64,000 bases of DNA from positions 50,706,113 to 50,770,112 of the forward strand of contig NC_089496.1 in NCBI RefSeq assembly GCF_036850765.1, read 5' to 3'. Under the pieces are notes generated by a model. The model did not search any database, was not told the origin of the DNA, and saw nothing but the letters and a program-made list of their open reading frames with translations. This DNA comes from Saccopteryx bilineata. Its lineage: Eukaryota; Chordata; Mammalia; Chiroptera; Emballonuridae. This document shows, in pieces, positions 35,006 to 46,840 of the stretch. The position numbers were made by a program, and so were the translations under genes. The stretch's first letter is position 1. Each line of letters begins with the position of its first letter.

Positions 35006-35856
35006 TTGTACCCGGTCCGTGTCGCAGGATGCCCCCCCCCCCCCGCCACTGGGCATGTCGGACGGAGGACGCTGCCAAGTGGAGCTGCAGCTTCACACCT
35101 GACTGGCAGCAGCTTGCTGTGAGTAACGGTTCCGGTTCTGTTCGTTCGCCTCAGTCTGCATGGATTTATCCACCGTGGTGTGCCTTTCTGCTTTGGGCGC
35201 TCACAGGACAGATGGGTAGCAGGCCGGGGGTGGCCCAGGGGTGTGCAGATTGCTGACGTCGACTCCAGACCAATTTCTAATAAAGACACTCGGCGTTCTG
35301 CAGCTCACAGACCGTGTTTAATCCAGACCCCATCTTATCCGGGTGACAGTCACAGTGGCCAGGTTCAAGTGTCCCCTGGGAATGCCAGACCTGGGACTGT
35401 GTGAGGGCGGGAGAAAGCTCTGAAACAACAGGTCTGCGTGTCTTCCTTCCCCTGAGGGTTTGTAATCCCTTCAGAGTGAGGCACCGGTGACTCTCTAGTT
35501 CCCTCTCTATTTATAGGATGAGTTACAATGAAAACTTTCACAAAGAATGTGTGAAGATGTAAGGATTAGTGAGACGGCGAACACCTGTATGCCTAACCAC
35601 CACCACGGGAAAGAGAAGTTCCCTTTAGAAGTCTCCTTTGTGGCCTTCCCACACGGAGACGACTCCTTGCCGGAAATCTGCGTTTCTCTTTCCTTGGTTT
35701 TCTGGAGAGTTTGACCACATCTGTATGTGTCCCTAGACAGGTGCGCCATTGAGCTGCATGGAAAAGGGGCCACAGGCCAAGCAGTTCTCTGCTGCTGGCT
35801 CTTTGTTCACGACCTAGTGTTCCTGAGGTTTGCCCTGCTGGTGAGCGTAGCCACAG
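35006..35856. other. intron sequence, nothing recognised
   Basis: No repeat or gene is recognised beyond a C-run near 35,032. Confidence 0.4.
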
Positions 35857-36330
35857 TGTGTTCCGTTTCAGTGCTGCACGTTCCACTGTATGGACGTACC
35901 ACTGCTTTCTTATCCACTCTGCTACCTGGAGACACTGAGATTGTTTCCAGGTTTTTGTTTTTTTGTTTTTTTGTTTTTGTAGCTACAATGTGTTCCGTGT
36001 CAGTGCTGCACTGTTCCACTGTATGGACGTACCACTGCTTTCTTATCCACTCTGCTGTCCGAAGACACTGAGACTGTTTCCAGGTTTTTGTTTTTTGTTT
36101 TTGTAGCTACAATGTGTTCAGTTTCAGTGCTGCACTGTTCCATTGTATGGATGTACCACTGTTTTCTTATCCATTTTGCTGTCTGGAGACGTTGAGATTG
36201 TTTCCAGGGTTTTTTTTTGTAGCTATAATGTGTTCAGTTTCTTTGCTGCAGGATCCTGGACATACTACTGTTTACTTATCCTGAGGCATTGAGATTGTTT
36301 CCAGTTTTTGTTTTTTTTTTGTTATCGCAA
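35857..36330 (-). repeat. four-unit tandem array derived from antisense L1
   Basis: Units start at 35,857, 35,989, 36,113 and 36,229, giving spacings of 132, 124 and 116 bases. Each runs from 'tgtgttc(c/a)gt' through 'ttcttatccactctgctg' and 'gagattgtttccaggttttt' to a T/G-rich tract and 'tagctacaa'. Units 1 and 2 are the most alike and unit 4 the most degraded. The text resembles the reverse strand of an L1 3' region, which continues to about 36,410. Confidence 0.85.
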
Positions 36331-36410
36331 ATAGTCCCACTGCAAACATTCTAGCGTGGGTCTCTGGATGCAAGTGGGCAAGAATTTCTCTTGGGAATGA
36401 ATTAGATAGA

Positions 36411-37919
36411 AGTAGACCGGCCTGCTTTGAGTATCTGATTAATGAATTTTTATTTTATTGAGCAAACTAGCAACCAGCACCCCTGTGCCAGACATGATGT
36501 AACAGTGACTGGGCAGCAGGTAGATCCCCAGATCCCTTGTCCCCAGTGCCGTGGCTGTGGCCCATCGCAGAGGAGGCTGCCCTTGACGACTCACGAGGTC
36601 ACCAATGGGAAGTGAGCGCCCTGCGCGGCAGAAGGCTCCTGTGAGGGGAGGAAAGCCGTGCCCCTGCGTCTGCTCACGGTTCCTAAGCAGCCTTGATGTT
36701 CCATCCGTGCCCTTTGTGTTGGTGGCAACGTGTTTGTTTGGCATGTCGTTGGGCTTTGTAGGGATCCTATGTTCTGTATCAGGTTTCTTTTAAGCCCCGT
36801 GGAAAGCCTTTACCTTGGCACAAAAGTGTAGGGCATAATTCCGAATATCCCTTTACCAGCTGGCGAAATGGACCGTTTAACGTCGGACATGGGGAACCGG
36901 AGGTTCTAAGTACAGATATTTGAAGTGCGCTTTCCCTCACCTTTTCCCATCTAGAGGTTTTATTTTGCTTGGTGTCTTCCTGGCATTTGTAGAAAACCAA
37001 CAGGATGTGGTCTTTCAGATCGGGTCTCTTCCTTCCTCCGGCTTTACAGTGAAAGGGCGATCGTGGCCCGTGGGGAAGGGCTTTGCGGCAGGCCAGGTCT
37101 CCTGACCCCGGAGAGTGGATCCCTGGTGGGATCAGCCTGAAGTTCCGAGTGCGATTCCGGAGGGATACACTGGGTCTGTTCCTCTGGCCCCCACTCCAGA
37201 TCCTCAGCGGGAGGGTTCTGATGGCCTCTTTTAAGGACAGCAGAAACGCCTCACTCCGCATTCGCCTGTGGAGTTGTGGACACAGAGCAGCCGCAGCCTC
37301 TGTTGCAGGGATCCAGTCGCAGTCTGTTTTTCCCCTTAATGACTAAATCAGAATTTCTGCGTCGACCTAAGGGAAATAGAATGATTCAAGTCAAGCAGTT
37401 AAAAGTCATTCAAAATAAATGTACCCTTCAGGAGGCATTAGAGGGCACTTGTGTGGGTGGAGGCGTGGGCAGGGCCATCTCCGTAGCTGGGGTATATGCG
37501 AAGTGTGGGTGGATTACGATGTAGTGAGCTGGCCGTTCTTTAGTTGTCTTCGGGGCTATCGTTGGAGATGCTCAGTAGTACCAAACGTTGTGCTATGGCT
37601 CGCGTATCGGGGACACGGGTTAGGTCGGATGCTGTTCTGCCTGTCAGCGTGAGAACGGCGTCTGTGGGACGTGGACGACCGCCCTTCTCAGCAGAGCCAT
37701 CTTCTGCCCTAGGGGACCCGTGCCGCAGAACTCTGCCCGCCAGGGCGGCGCCCATGGCGCCCCGTCACCTGCTTCCTGGTTCGTCCGGCCACGTGCTCTG
37801 TTCCCGAGGTGATTTTACCTGCTTTTCCCTGAACAGGGTCGTGACCGGTCAATAGCCTCGGCTCCTGCATACTGCCCCTTTGGTTAAGCCACCTTTAGTA
37901 TTTTAAGTGAAGTCTTCTT
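36411..37919. other. intron sequence, nothing recognised
   Basis: No gene or repeat is recognised. A reverse-strand ORF at about 36,780-37,260 has no recognisable domain. Confidence 0.4.
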
Positions 37920-38830
37920 TCTTTCTTTCTTTTTTTTCTTTTTAATTATTAAAATTGTGGTGTAACGTACACAGCATAAAAGTTCACACTGGAGCCATGT
38001 TTTGGTATGTAGCCCGCTGGCATTGAGAGCATTCGCCTTGCTGGGTAACCAGCACCAGCGGGCATACCAGGAGCTCTCTCATCCTCCCAGATGGAAGTCC
38101 GGACCCATTAGACCAGTTGTCCCCAAACTACGGCCCGCAGGCCACATGCGGGCCCCCTGAGGCCATTTATCCGGCCCCTGCTGCACTTCCGGAAGGGGCA
38201 CCTCTTTCATTGGTGGTCAGTGAGAAGAGCACTGTATGTGGCGGCCCTCCAACGGTCTGAGGGACAGGGAACTGGCCCCCTGTGTAAAAAGTTTGGGGAC
38301 CCCTGCGAGACACTCGCTGCCCAGCCCCCTCTCCCCCCAGCTCCGTCAGCCGTGGTTCTACTTTCTGACCTTAGGAATTTGACCACACTTAAGAACCTCA
38401 TGTGAGTAGCATTATACAGCCCTCTGCCTTTTGTGACTGGCTTGCTTTGCTTCCTATAATATCCTCAAGGTTCGTCCATGTTGTAGCATATGTCCCAATG
38501 TCCTTCCTTTTAAGGGCTGAATAATATACCACGTTTTTGTTTATCCATTCATCTATCTGTAGACACTTGGGTGTGCGCCCCCCCCCCGCCCACCCACTGT
38601 TTGATCATTTGGCTACTTTTAATGCTGCTGTGAACGTGGGTGTATAAATATCTATCTGCAAGTCCTGTTTCTCTACTCATTAGTGATTTGACTTGTTTTG
38701 AACTGTGCTGGTAATTTCTAAAACTGAAATGGTTACTTTCTTTGTTCATCCTCTGGGTACAAATTTGCATCAGTATGTATGGTCTCTCTCTCTCTCTCTT
38801 TTCTAAATAAGAAGCCTTGTTATTTTTTGC
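37920..38830 (-). mobile_element. antisense L1 3' region, split by a MITE
   Basis: 'gtggtgtaacgtacacagca', 'ctcatcctcccagatggaag', 'ggctgaataatataccacgt', 'tttatccattcatctatctg' and 'aatgctgctgtgaacgtggg' follow reverse L1 order. A 192-bp MITE-1 interrupts it. Confidence 0.85.
38114..38305 (+). mobile_element. hAT-like MITE-1 (192 bp)
   Basis: The termini are cagttgtccccaaacta and agtttggggacccctg. It is exactly the length of the other two copies and lies inside an antisense L1. Confidence 0.92.
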
Positions 38831-39480
38831 TATGAGAGTTTTTAGTACATGTGCCCTTCTCGCTCCTCTCTGTGGCAGTAATGATTGTATTTGACGATGA
38901 GGCCAGGAATCGAGTAGGAAGAGAAACTTGCTGTTCTCCTGACACCAGTCAGTTCTAAGGATGCCGTTAGATCGGGCACTGCATGTGCCTGGCACCTGCA
39001 GGGCTGTGCTGGGGCCAGATCAGGTGGTGTGGCAATGGCCTTCGATTCCCCTAACGCTGTTGAGAGGTGGCCGCTGCAGCCGGCAGCCCAGTGACGGCAA
39101 CTGAGGCGGGCAGGCTGGGTGGCTGTCGTCCGGTCCTGAGGGGAGGGAGAGACGGCCTGATGATGACAGAGGCTACGAATCAGTGATCCGAGTCGATAAA
39201 AAACAAAATCTCAGACACGGCCTTCCTGTCACGCAGGTGAGACCACCAGGAAGTTGGTGGTGAGAGTTAATTCCACATGCTTTTTCTTTGCTGGAACGAC
39301 TGGTTTGCCCTTTAAAAAAAAAAAAAGTAAGAAAAAAAAACCTGAGCTCTGAAATATGTCAATGGATAATGACAGGTATTTATTTTTAAATATGTTTGGA
39401 GAAATGAGGACACAGGTACTTACAAGGCCTGTTGGTTACTTCTGATGTTTTATTATGAATGTTAAATACTATCAAGGATG

Positions 39481-39876
39481 AGCCCTGGCCGGTTGGCTCA
39501 GTGGTAGAGCGTCGGCCTGGCGTGCAGAAGTCCCGGGTTCAATTCCCGGCCAGGGCACACAGGAGAGGCGCCCATCTGCTTCTCCACCCCTCCCCCCCTC
39601 CTTCCTCTCTGTCTCTCTCTTCCCCTCCCACAGCCAAGGCTCCATTGGGGCAAAAATGGCCCGGGCGCTGGGGATGGCTCCTTGGCCTCTGCCCCAGGTG
39701 CTAGAGTGGCTCTGGTTGCGACAGAGCGAAGCCCCGGAGGGGCAGAGCATCGCCCCCTGGTGGGCAGAGCGTCGCCCCCTGGTGGGCGTGCCGGGTGGAT
39801 CCCGGTCAGGCGCATGCGGGAGTCTGTCTGACTGTCTCTCCTCGTTTCCAGCTTCAGAAAAATACAAAAAAAAAAA
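39481..39876 (+). mobile_element. family A SINE, full-length
   Basis: It has a complete head (gccctggccggttggctcag), both Pol III boxes, body and A-tail. Long duplications aaatactatcaaggatg/aaatactatcaagaatg (39,464-39,480 and 39,877-39,893) differ at one base. Confidence 0.96.
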
Positions 39877-39893
39877 AAATACTATCAAGAATG

Positions 39894-40970
39894 TACACAA
39901 TTTCTATATTTGGAAAAGCTTTATGACAACTTAATAGCAACGATTGATTTCCACGTTTACAAAATTTTCGTTGAATGCGTGACAGATTGAGTGTCACTCA
40001 GTGGTTTCAATTTGACAGACGCTGGGGAAGCCTAGAGTCCTCTGATAGATGACCAGAGCCAGCGAGATACGCCCGCCCTTCACCTTGGCCTCTGCAGTGG
40101 GTGTTGGTAGGTATCAGACCATTTCCATCCTAACCGTCCCCAGAGGACGTGAGATACGGGGAAGACAGCCGGGGGCTGTGGTGAAGGGACCGAGCCCAGT
40201 GCCTGGCACAGCGTGGGCCTCCAGAATACATGTGCAGATTGGCCAACCTGGTTCACGGAATTTCAAGATGAGTGCTTATGATCTAAATTCTGAAGGATGG
40301 AATGTTTGTCTGATTGAAAAATAGGGAGTTTTTTTTTTTTTAAAAAAAAGCCAAGTCCTAGGAGAACATCTGTGAATGGTTTTATGTAAGTCTTGGAACG
40401 CTAGTACCGATGTTGCCACGAAATGCGCAGTGGCTATGGCATGACAAATCGAACTTCTTTCTGTTATCAGTGGACGTTAATTCTGCTAAGTCGTTTTGAA
40501 GGCCTTTGGCTGTATTATCGTTTTGTGGGCATGTGAGAACGTTGATGCCCAGTCAGTGTGATGGAATCCCCGCCATGGGGGGCCCTCCAGGAGGCCCAGG
40601 GCTCCGGAATAGAAGACAGCGCCCACCCTCCCACTCCCCAGGACCCCCGAGAGGCCAGGCTTCTCCGCAACGAATTACCCACGTTCCCCGACTGAGCATA
40701 CTGAACTTCCTGAGGCTGAGAGCAGAGAGCCGTCAAATCCTGCGCCTGACCCTCGCTCTCAGGATTCACCTAAGCGTTTGGTGCCTCAGTTTCCCCATCT
40801 CTAAACTAAAAATAGCCACCCGAGCCCGTTGGACTTCGACAAGCTGCGGACGAGCAGCGCCTGTCAGGGTCCCGTGGCTGGTAGACGGCGAGCGGGCCGT
40901 GCAGGCAGCCCCCGCCATCCTCTGTGGCCTGGGCGACCCTTGACTTGGCTCCTGGATTGATCCTTTAAAC
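39894..40970. other. intron sequence, nothing recognised
   Basis: A short MIR-like phrase, 'gcctcagtttccccatctct', occurs near 40,782. Otherwise unassigned. Confidence 0.4.
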
Positions 40971-41264
40971 CAGTGGTCCCCAACCCCCGGGCCACGGACC
41001 AGTACCGGTCCGTGGGCCATTTGGTACCGATCCGCAGAGAAAGAATAAATAATTTACGTTATTTCCGTTTTATTTATAAAGTCTGAACGATGTTTTATTT
41101 TTTAAAAATGACCAGATTCCCTCTGTTCCATCCGTCTAAGACTCACTGTTGACGCTTGTCTCGGTCACGTGATACATTTATCCGTCCCACCCTAAAGGCC
41201 GGCCCGTGAAAATATTTTCTGACATTAAACCGATCTGTGGCCCAAAAAAGGTTGGGGACCACTG
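40971..41264 (+). mobile_element. hAT-like MITE-2 (294 bp)
   Basis: The termini cagtggtccccaacc and ggttggggaccactg are perfect inverted repeats. The 8-bp duplication ctttaaac/ctctaaac lies at 40,963-40,970 and 41,265-41,272. This fits the hAT 8-bp target size and the CTNNANNN-like preference. Confidence 0.95.
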
Positions 41265-41272
41265 CTCTAAAC

Positions 41273-43400
41273 CCCTCCACTCCCCTGACATCACCTGACA
41301 GAAGTCAGGATAATCCTGGCCAAGAAATGATTCCTGCATGGTGCTTTCTTTGAAGGCTGTGCCTTCCCTTCTTCAGTCCCAGCCCCTCTTGGAGGGGACG
41401 CCGGGAGCCGTGACCAGCACCCAGGTTGGCCCGTGTGGCCTTGCCAAGGGGACGACCTATGGCAACGGCTTCCTTTGTCTCTGGGGGTGCATTTTAGTTC
41501 TGGGAGTCTGAGCCTGGCCCACAGAAATAGCGCTAACCCCCAGCACAGGTGTGAAACAGCCCGCTCTCTCTGAAGGTGGAGAGGGCTGAGGCCTGGAGCT
41601 TGACCGTCCCAGGCTATTTTTAGAGCCGAGAAGCCCACCCCCGAGTTAGCACGTATCCTTCCTGGCCTCTGCCTCCGGGGGTTGGGACCGTGCTGGCTGG
41701 GGCCCTGACTTCCACACACCACACCCAGGACGCCTGGCTTCCTCATTTTGGTGTCTTGCCAGCCCTGTTCCCTGAAGTCATTACCGGTCATTGACCTCTT
41801 CCCCAGAAAAAAAAAACAAAACTCAGAGGGTGTTGAACTTGAAATGGTTTCCCCATTTGCTTTTACTCAAGAACTTGAGGGTTCCCTCGTTGGGACCGGG
41901 GGGGGGGGGTATAAAAGCAGACAGCACTTGGAGAGGACCGTGCTGGTGGCCACAAGGTCACGAAGTGTCCATGGTTGCTGTCAGGGAGACATTGTCCAGA
42001 GAAGACTTTGTGTCACATCCCATTACCGTGGGCAGCTTGGTCCTGAAATTAAGCGTGTGCTGGGACTGACGAGGGGCCAGGGCCCCGAGGTCAGCCACGG
42101 CCTGAGGTCAGCCACGGCCTGAGGTCAGCCACGGCAGTGGCTTCAGTTTAGAGCCTGAACTTGAGGTTTCATTCCCGGCCCCTTAAGTAAGCGAGGAGGA
42201 GGGCGCGTGCGGCAGACCAGAGAGTGGGGACGGGCACGGCAGTAGCCTCAGAGCAGCTGCCACCCGGCCTGCTGAGTCCTCCCTGTGATGGCCGAGACCA
42301 GCGCTGGCCTTGTGGGGGGGGGGACACAGACTGTCGGATTGTCACTCTCAGCCCACACTGGAGAAGGGCACTCAGTGTGGGGAGGGTTAGTGGTGCGTCC
42401 AGTTACCCGGTCCAGGGAGAGCCGTCCTGGGAGGTCTGATTAAACCAGAGCCCGATGCCCTGTCCATTCCCAGAGGGCCACGCCGGGTCTCTGGCTCCTA
42501 CACGCTGCATTCTGTGTCTGCACGGTGTGACTCAGCTCTCTCAGGTCAATCTGAGGGAGCTTACCCTGCGACAGTGTGCGGCCGGTGGGCACAGCCTCTG
42601 CTGGTTTGGGAGTCTGGGACCCCGAGGCTGTTTGTGCCCACTGCCCCGTGACCTTGAGACTATTGCACAGGCAGCCGTGGGAGGTCAAGGTGTGGGCACT
42701 GAGACTCATCTCAGAGGTCGCCGTCCTGCGGATCAGAGCGTCTCACCTGTTCCGGCTCCGCACTGGCCCCGGAGGCACCGGGCAACCCGGCGTCTCACGC
42801 TTTTCTGAAAGCGGAACGCGTGAGCTGTGCAGTGCAGTGAGCTTTGCATTGCAGATGTGGGTTTTATTTTTAAACGCCGGGGGTGACGGTGTATGAGCAG
42901 TGACGCATCAGCCGCCAGTGACTCCATCTCGTGCAAAGACACACAGACCACAGTTTCTTTTTAAAGAGGAAGAAGGCACAGAAACAGATGCAGCCAGCTC
43001 CTCGTGTCACGTGAGCGGCGTGAAAAACTCCGCTGGTGGCATGGCTGAGCAGCCGAGGGAAGGCGGCCGGTGTGACCGGAACGAGTGGGCAGGGAACTCT
43101 CTCTGCTCGTGTGCTCTGGGGTAGCTGACACCTTCCGGGCTCTGCAAGTCCCCGGGCCCTAGTGATGGTCATCGGCAGGGGCCTGTGTTCCTGCTTTCTC
43201 TCGCCTCTGAACGGATCTGAACTGAAAAGACAGAAAGCTGAGTTCTAGAGCTCGCCTGTCATCATCACGTGAACAGAGCTGGGACCTGCGCAGTGAAGCC
43301 TTGCCCTCGAGGGCCTGCGGCTCAGTCCCTGTGTGGGCGGGGCTCGGTCCCTGGAGGGGTTTGCGGAGGGGCGGCCTGGCCTGACTGCTCCTGGCCCTGT
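41273..43400. other. GC-rich intron sequence leading into minisatellites
   Basis: Nothing is recognised except a small tandem repeat at 42,087-42,135, listed separately, and a G-run near 41,899. Confidence 0.45.
42087..42135. repeat. 17-bp tandem repeat x ~3
   Basis: gaggtcagccacggcct is repeated almost perfectly about three times. Confidence 0.92.
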
Positions 43401-43402
43401 CT

Positions 43403-43980
43403 AGGGACTCAGAGCCTGACCCCGCTGGGCTCTGACCCGCGTCTACACTGGAGAAGCTCCAGGGGGTCAGAACCTGACCCCGCTGGGCTGTGACCCGCGT
43501 CTACACTGGAGAAGCTCCAGGGGGTCAGAACCTGACCCCGCTGGGCTGTGACCCGCGTCTACACTGGAGAAGCTCCAGGGGGTCAGAGCCTGACCCCGCT
43601 GGGCTGTGACCCGCGTCTACACTGGAGAAGCTCCAGGGACTCAGAGCCTGACCCCGCTGGGCTGTGACCCGCGTCTACACTGGAGAAGCTCCAGGGGGTC
43701 AGAGCCTGACCCCGCTGGGCTCTGACCCGCGTCTACACTGGAGAAACTCCAGGGGGTCAGAGCCTGACCCCGCTGGGCTCTGGCCCGCGTCTACACTGGA
43801 GAAGCTCCAGGGGGTCAGAGCCTGACCCCGCTGGGCTCTGGCCCGCGTCTACACTGGAGAAGCTCCAGGGGGCCAGAGCCTGACCCCGCGGGGCTCTGAC
43901 CCGCGTCTACACTGGAGAAGCTCCAGGGGGCCAGAGCCTGACCCCGCGGGGCTCTGACCCGCGTCTACACTGGAGAAGCT
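43403..43980. repeat. 58-bp minisatellite, about 10 copies
   Basis: The recurring phrase gtctacactggagaagctcc starts at 43,441, 43,499, 43,557 and so on at a strict 58-base spacing. Units are nearly identical, differing mainly at aacctgacc/agcctgacc, ctgtgacc/ctctgacc and the later gcgggg variants. Each unit contains GGGGTCAG-AGC-CTGACCCC, an 8-bp perfect stem with a 3-base loop. Confidence 0.97.
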
Positions 43981-45364
43981 TCTGGTCGAGTGCGGGAAGC
44001 CAGCAGGGCCCAGACTGGGACATTCGCAGCGAGAATGACCACCAAGTCGTGGGGTGAGGAGGGTGTCAGGGAGGGGTCGCGGAAGAACTGATGATGAGTG
44101 CCGAGGTCTGAAGAGCCGACCCCGAGAAGTTAGAGGAAGAAGAGGCCCAGGGGACAGAGTCCCAGAGAGGGAGGCCTGCAGAGACCTGAGACCAGGAGGC
44201 TTTCAGAGTGTGAAGGCCAAGGCCACGCGCAGCTGTGGCGGAGGGAGAATGCGTCAGGCACCAAGAGGGAGAGGCGAGGCTGGGCAGGAAGGGAGGGACC
44301 CCTTTATGGAGGCGTTGGGAGGCGACTCAGAGGTGTGGGGTTACCCCGAGGGCCGAGGGAAGTTCTGGGAAGAGCCAAGGAGGGGGCAGGAAGACTGACC
44401 AGCCACGCTCCAGATGGGTCATTATTATGTGTTGATGGAGGCGTGCCCTGAAGTGGCCATCTTCCCTCTCCGAGGGGGACCTATGTCTGGAAAAGCCCCG
44501 GGGACCAGTCTGCAGAAAGCCCTGCCTTTGGGCTTTGCGGGGTGTTGTTTCATATTCTGTAAGGAACAGTCTTTCTACCATGTGCCCAGGGCTGTGTTTT
44601 CTAAAGCAATTCAGGAGTCCAGGCCAGCCAGGGCCACTGTCAGTGGGTGACCCGCAGCAGACCAGCCCCACCCACTCGAGTACGCTGTTCTTAAGGCTTT
44701 TTTTTTTTTTTTCTTCAGAATTTACATCACCTTTCTCTCAGGTGGCTTTTGGGGCCCTAGCATCATGCTGTGGTAGAGCCCACAGTTAAAGGAAGCCTGG
44801 GACATGATGGGAGGGTTGGAAGCCCCCCCCCCCCCCCGATCTGAGACGCACCCGCCCTGGTTGGTTCTCTGTGGCTCTCAACTCCGTGTTTTGAGTCCTT
44901 CTCAGGCCAGAGGAACCGCAGCCCCTTCTGTTGGCAGGGCCACAGGAGGTCCGAGTTCCTGTGGGAGGGACCTTCGGATTTCTCGTCCCACCTGCTGGAG
45001 ACGCTGGCGTCTGAGTCCTGAGTTCAGCGGGCCACTGCGTGGAATGGATGCCGCCTCCTCTCTCACACGTCGCCCAGCCCCGAGGGCCTTCCTGGGAGCG
45101 GCTGGGAAGTGTGACAAGCCTTTGACTGGAATCCCGGCCCAGAAAGGCAGGTCTGTCCGTGGGTGGCCGCTGGAGCTGGGAGCTCCCTTTCTCTCGGCGG
45201 TGGCGGCATCTGAAGGCAGTTCTCCGGAGGTGGCTGGTCTTCCCCGTGCTCAGCACGAACCGCCTCGCAGCCAGGCCCCGGGCTGCTGCCCCGCGCTGCG
45301 GTTTCTCCTCCGGGTTCCAGGAAACGGCGTCACCGTGGTGTTCCAGTGTGGGGACTGCCTAGGA
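43981..45364. other. GC-rich intron sequence, nothing recognised
   Basis: Unassigned. It contains a T-run near 44,699 and a C-run near 44,825. Confidence 0.4.
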
Positions 45365-45556
45365 CAGTGGTCGGCAAACTCATTAGTCAGCAGAGCCAAA
45401 TAGCAACAGTACAACGATTGAAATTTCTTTTGAGAGCCAAATTTTTTAAACTTAAACTCTATAGGTAGGTACCTTCCTTATCGAGGTAGCACCCGCACGT
45501 GGTATTTTGTGGAAGAGCCGCATGTGGCTCGTGAGCCGCTGTTTGCCGACCAGGGG
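45365..45556 (+). mobile_element. hAT-like MITE-3 (192 bp)
   Basis: The termini are cagtggtcggcaaac and gtttgccgaccaggg. The interior has 'ttttgagagccaaatttttt' and 'gagccgcatgtggctcgtga'. The near-perfect 8-bp duplication gcctagga/gtctagga flanks it. Confidence 0.93.
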
Positions 45557-46409
45557 GTCTAGGACTAGGCGATAATGGGGACCATCGTTACTATCATTAT
45601 TATTAAAATCTCATCATCCCCTCCCTTTAGAATGGTAACTTTTCTAATTATTGGCGTGGCCCTCGGAAAGGGTCAGGATAGGGACTCTCCAAGCGTTGGC
45701 GGGACATGGTATTTACGGCCACTGAGGCCTCGCGACTGGGGTTGATAATGACAGATAACGATCGTGTCTGGGGTTTATAAGTCCCTGACGTTCTGAAACT
45801 TCCAAGGGCTCCCGGGGCCGGTGTTACAGTCCGGGGGTGGGGGGAGAGAAGAGAGGGAAGCACAGCCTGCCCTCGGACGAGCCTGGGCCCAGACCCCCCC
45901 CCCATTTTTCCTTTCCTATCTGGGTGACGGCATCCTCTCTTAGTCCCAGCTGCTTCCTCCCGAAAATGGGGACATCACATGCGTTTCTCTGGAGGCCTGG
46001 AGTCCCCGGCATCTAGGGAGGGGAGGTAGCTGCAGTATCAGAACCATCAAAACCCAGAGGCTGTGGGGGATGGTGTGGGGTCCTTCCCTCACCTCTCTCA
46101 CCGGGTTGTCAGGAGGACCGGCCCTCAGGCGTGCCACACACAGCGCCTGGCCCGTCGCGGGCACTTACCAGTGAAGGCTGCTATTTATTACCTGGCGGAT
46201 CTTGAATTCTGCCCGCTCCTCTGTCAGGTGTGTGGGTCTTTCCTGCCACAGGACATTGCTTTCTGCACGCCCAGCTTCTCTGGATGTGGAGCCCGGTTCT
46301 GGAGAGAAAACTTATGTGAGGGAATCGTGACCTGTGTGGTCCAGCTTTCTGCCGTGGACCCTGCCGGGCGCTGGATTTCCATCGCGGGAGGTGGACGCTG
46401 AGGGGTTTT
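45557..46409. other. intron sequence, nothing recognised
   Basis: No repeat or gene is assigned. Confidence 0.4.
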
Positions 46410-46430
46410 TCTTTGTGTCTTTATTTTATT

Positions 46431-46840
46431 TTTTTTATTTTTTTATTTTTTTATTTTTTATTTTTCTGAAGCTGGAAGCGGGGAGAGACAGTCAGACAGA
46501 CTCCCGCATGCGCCCGACCGGGATCCACCCGGCATGCCCACCAGGGCACGACGCTCTGCCCACCAGGGGGCGATGCTCTGCCACTCCGGGGCGTCGCTCT
46601 GCCGCGACCAGAGCCACTCTAGCGCTTGGGGCAGAGGCCACAGAGCCATCCCCAGCGCCTGGGCCATCTTTGCTCCAATGGAGCCTTGGCTGTGGGAGGG
46701 GAAGAGAGAGACAGGGAGGAAGGAGGGGTGGGGATAGAGAAGCAAATGGGCGCATCTCCTATGTGCCCTGGCCGGGAATCGAACCCGGGTCCCCCGCACA
46801 CCAGGCCGACGCTCTACCGCTGAGCCAACCGGCCAGGGCC
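46431..46840 (-). mobile_element. family A SINE, antisense, full-length
   Basis: A complete minus-strand head (ggccctggccggttggctca) lies at the right edge and a T-rich (TTTTA-like) tail at the left. Duplications tctttgtgtctttattttat/tctttgtgtctttttttatt lie at 46,410-46,430 and 46,841-46,860. Confidence 0.95.

Noticed and set aside
36779..37261. 160-codon reverse-strand ORF in the intron
   Set aside because: No domain, no splice context and no Kozak or family signal. Length alone is within chance for this composition.
43403..43980. Satellite or centromeric array
   Set aside because: Only about ten copies with unique flanks on both sides. The size is that of an ordinary minisatellite.
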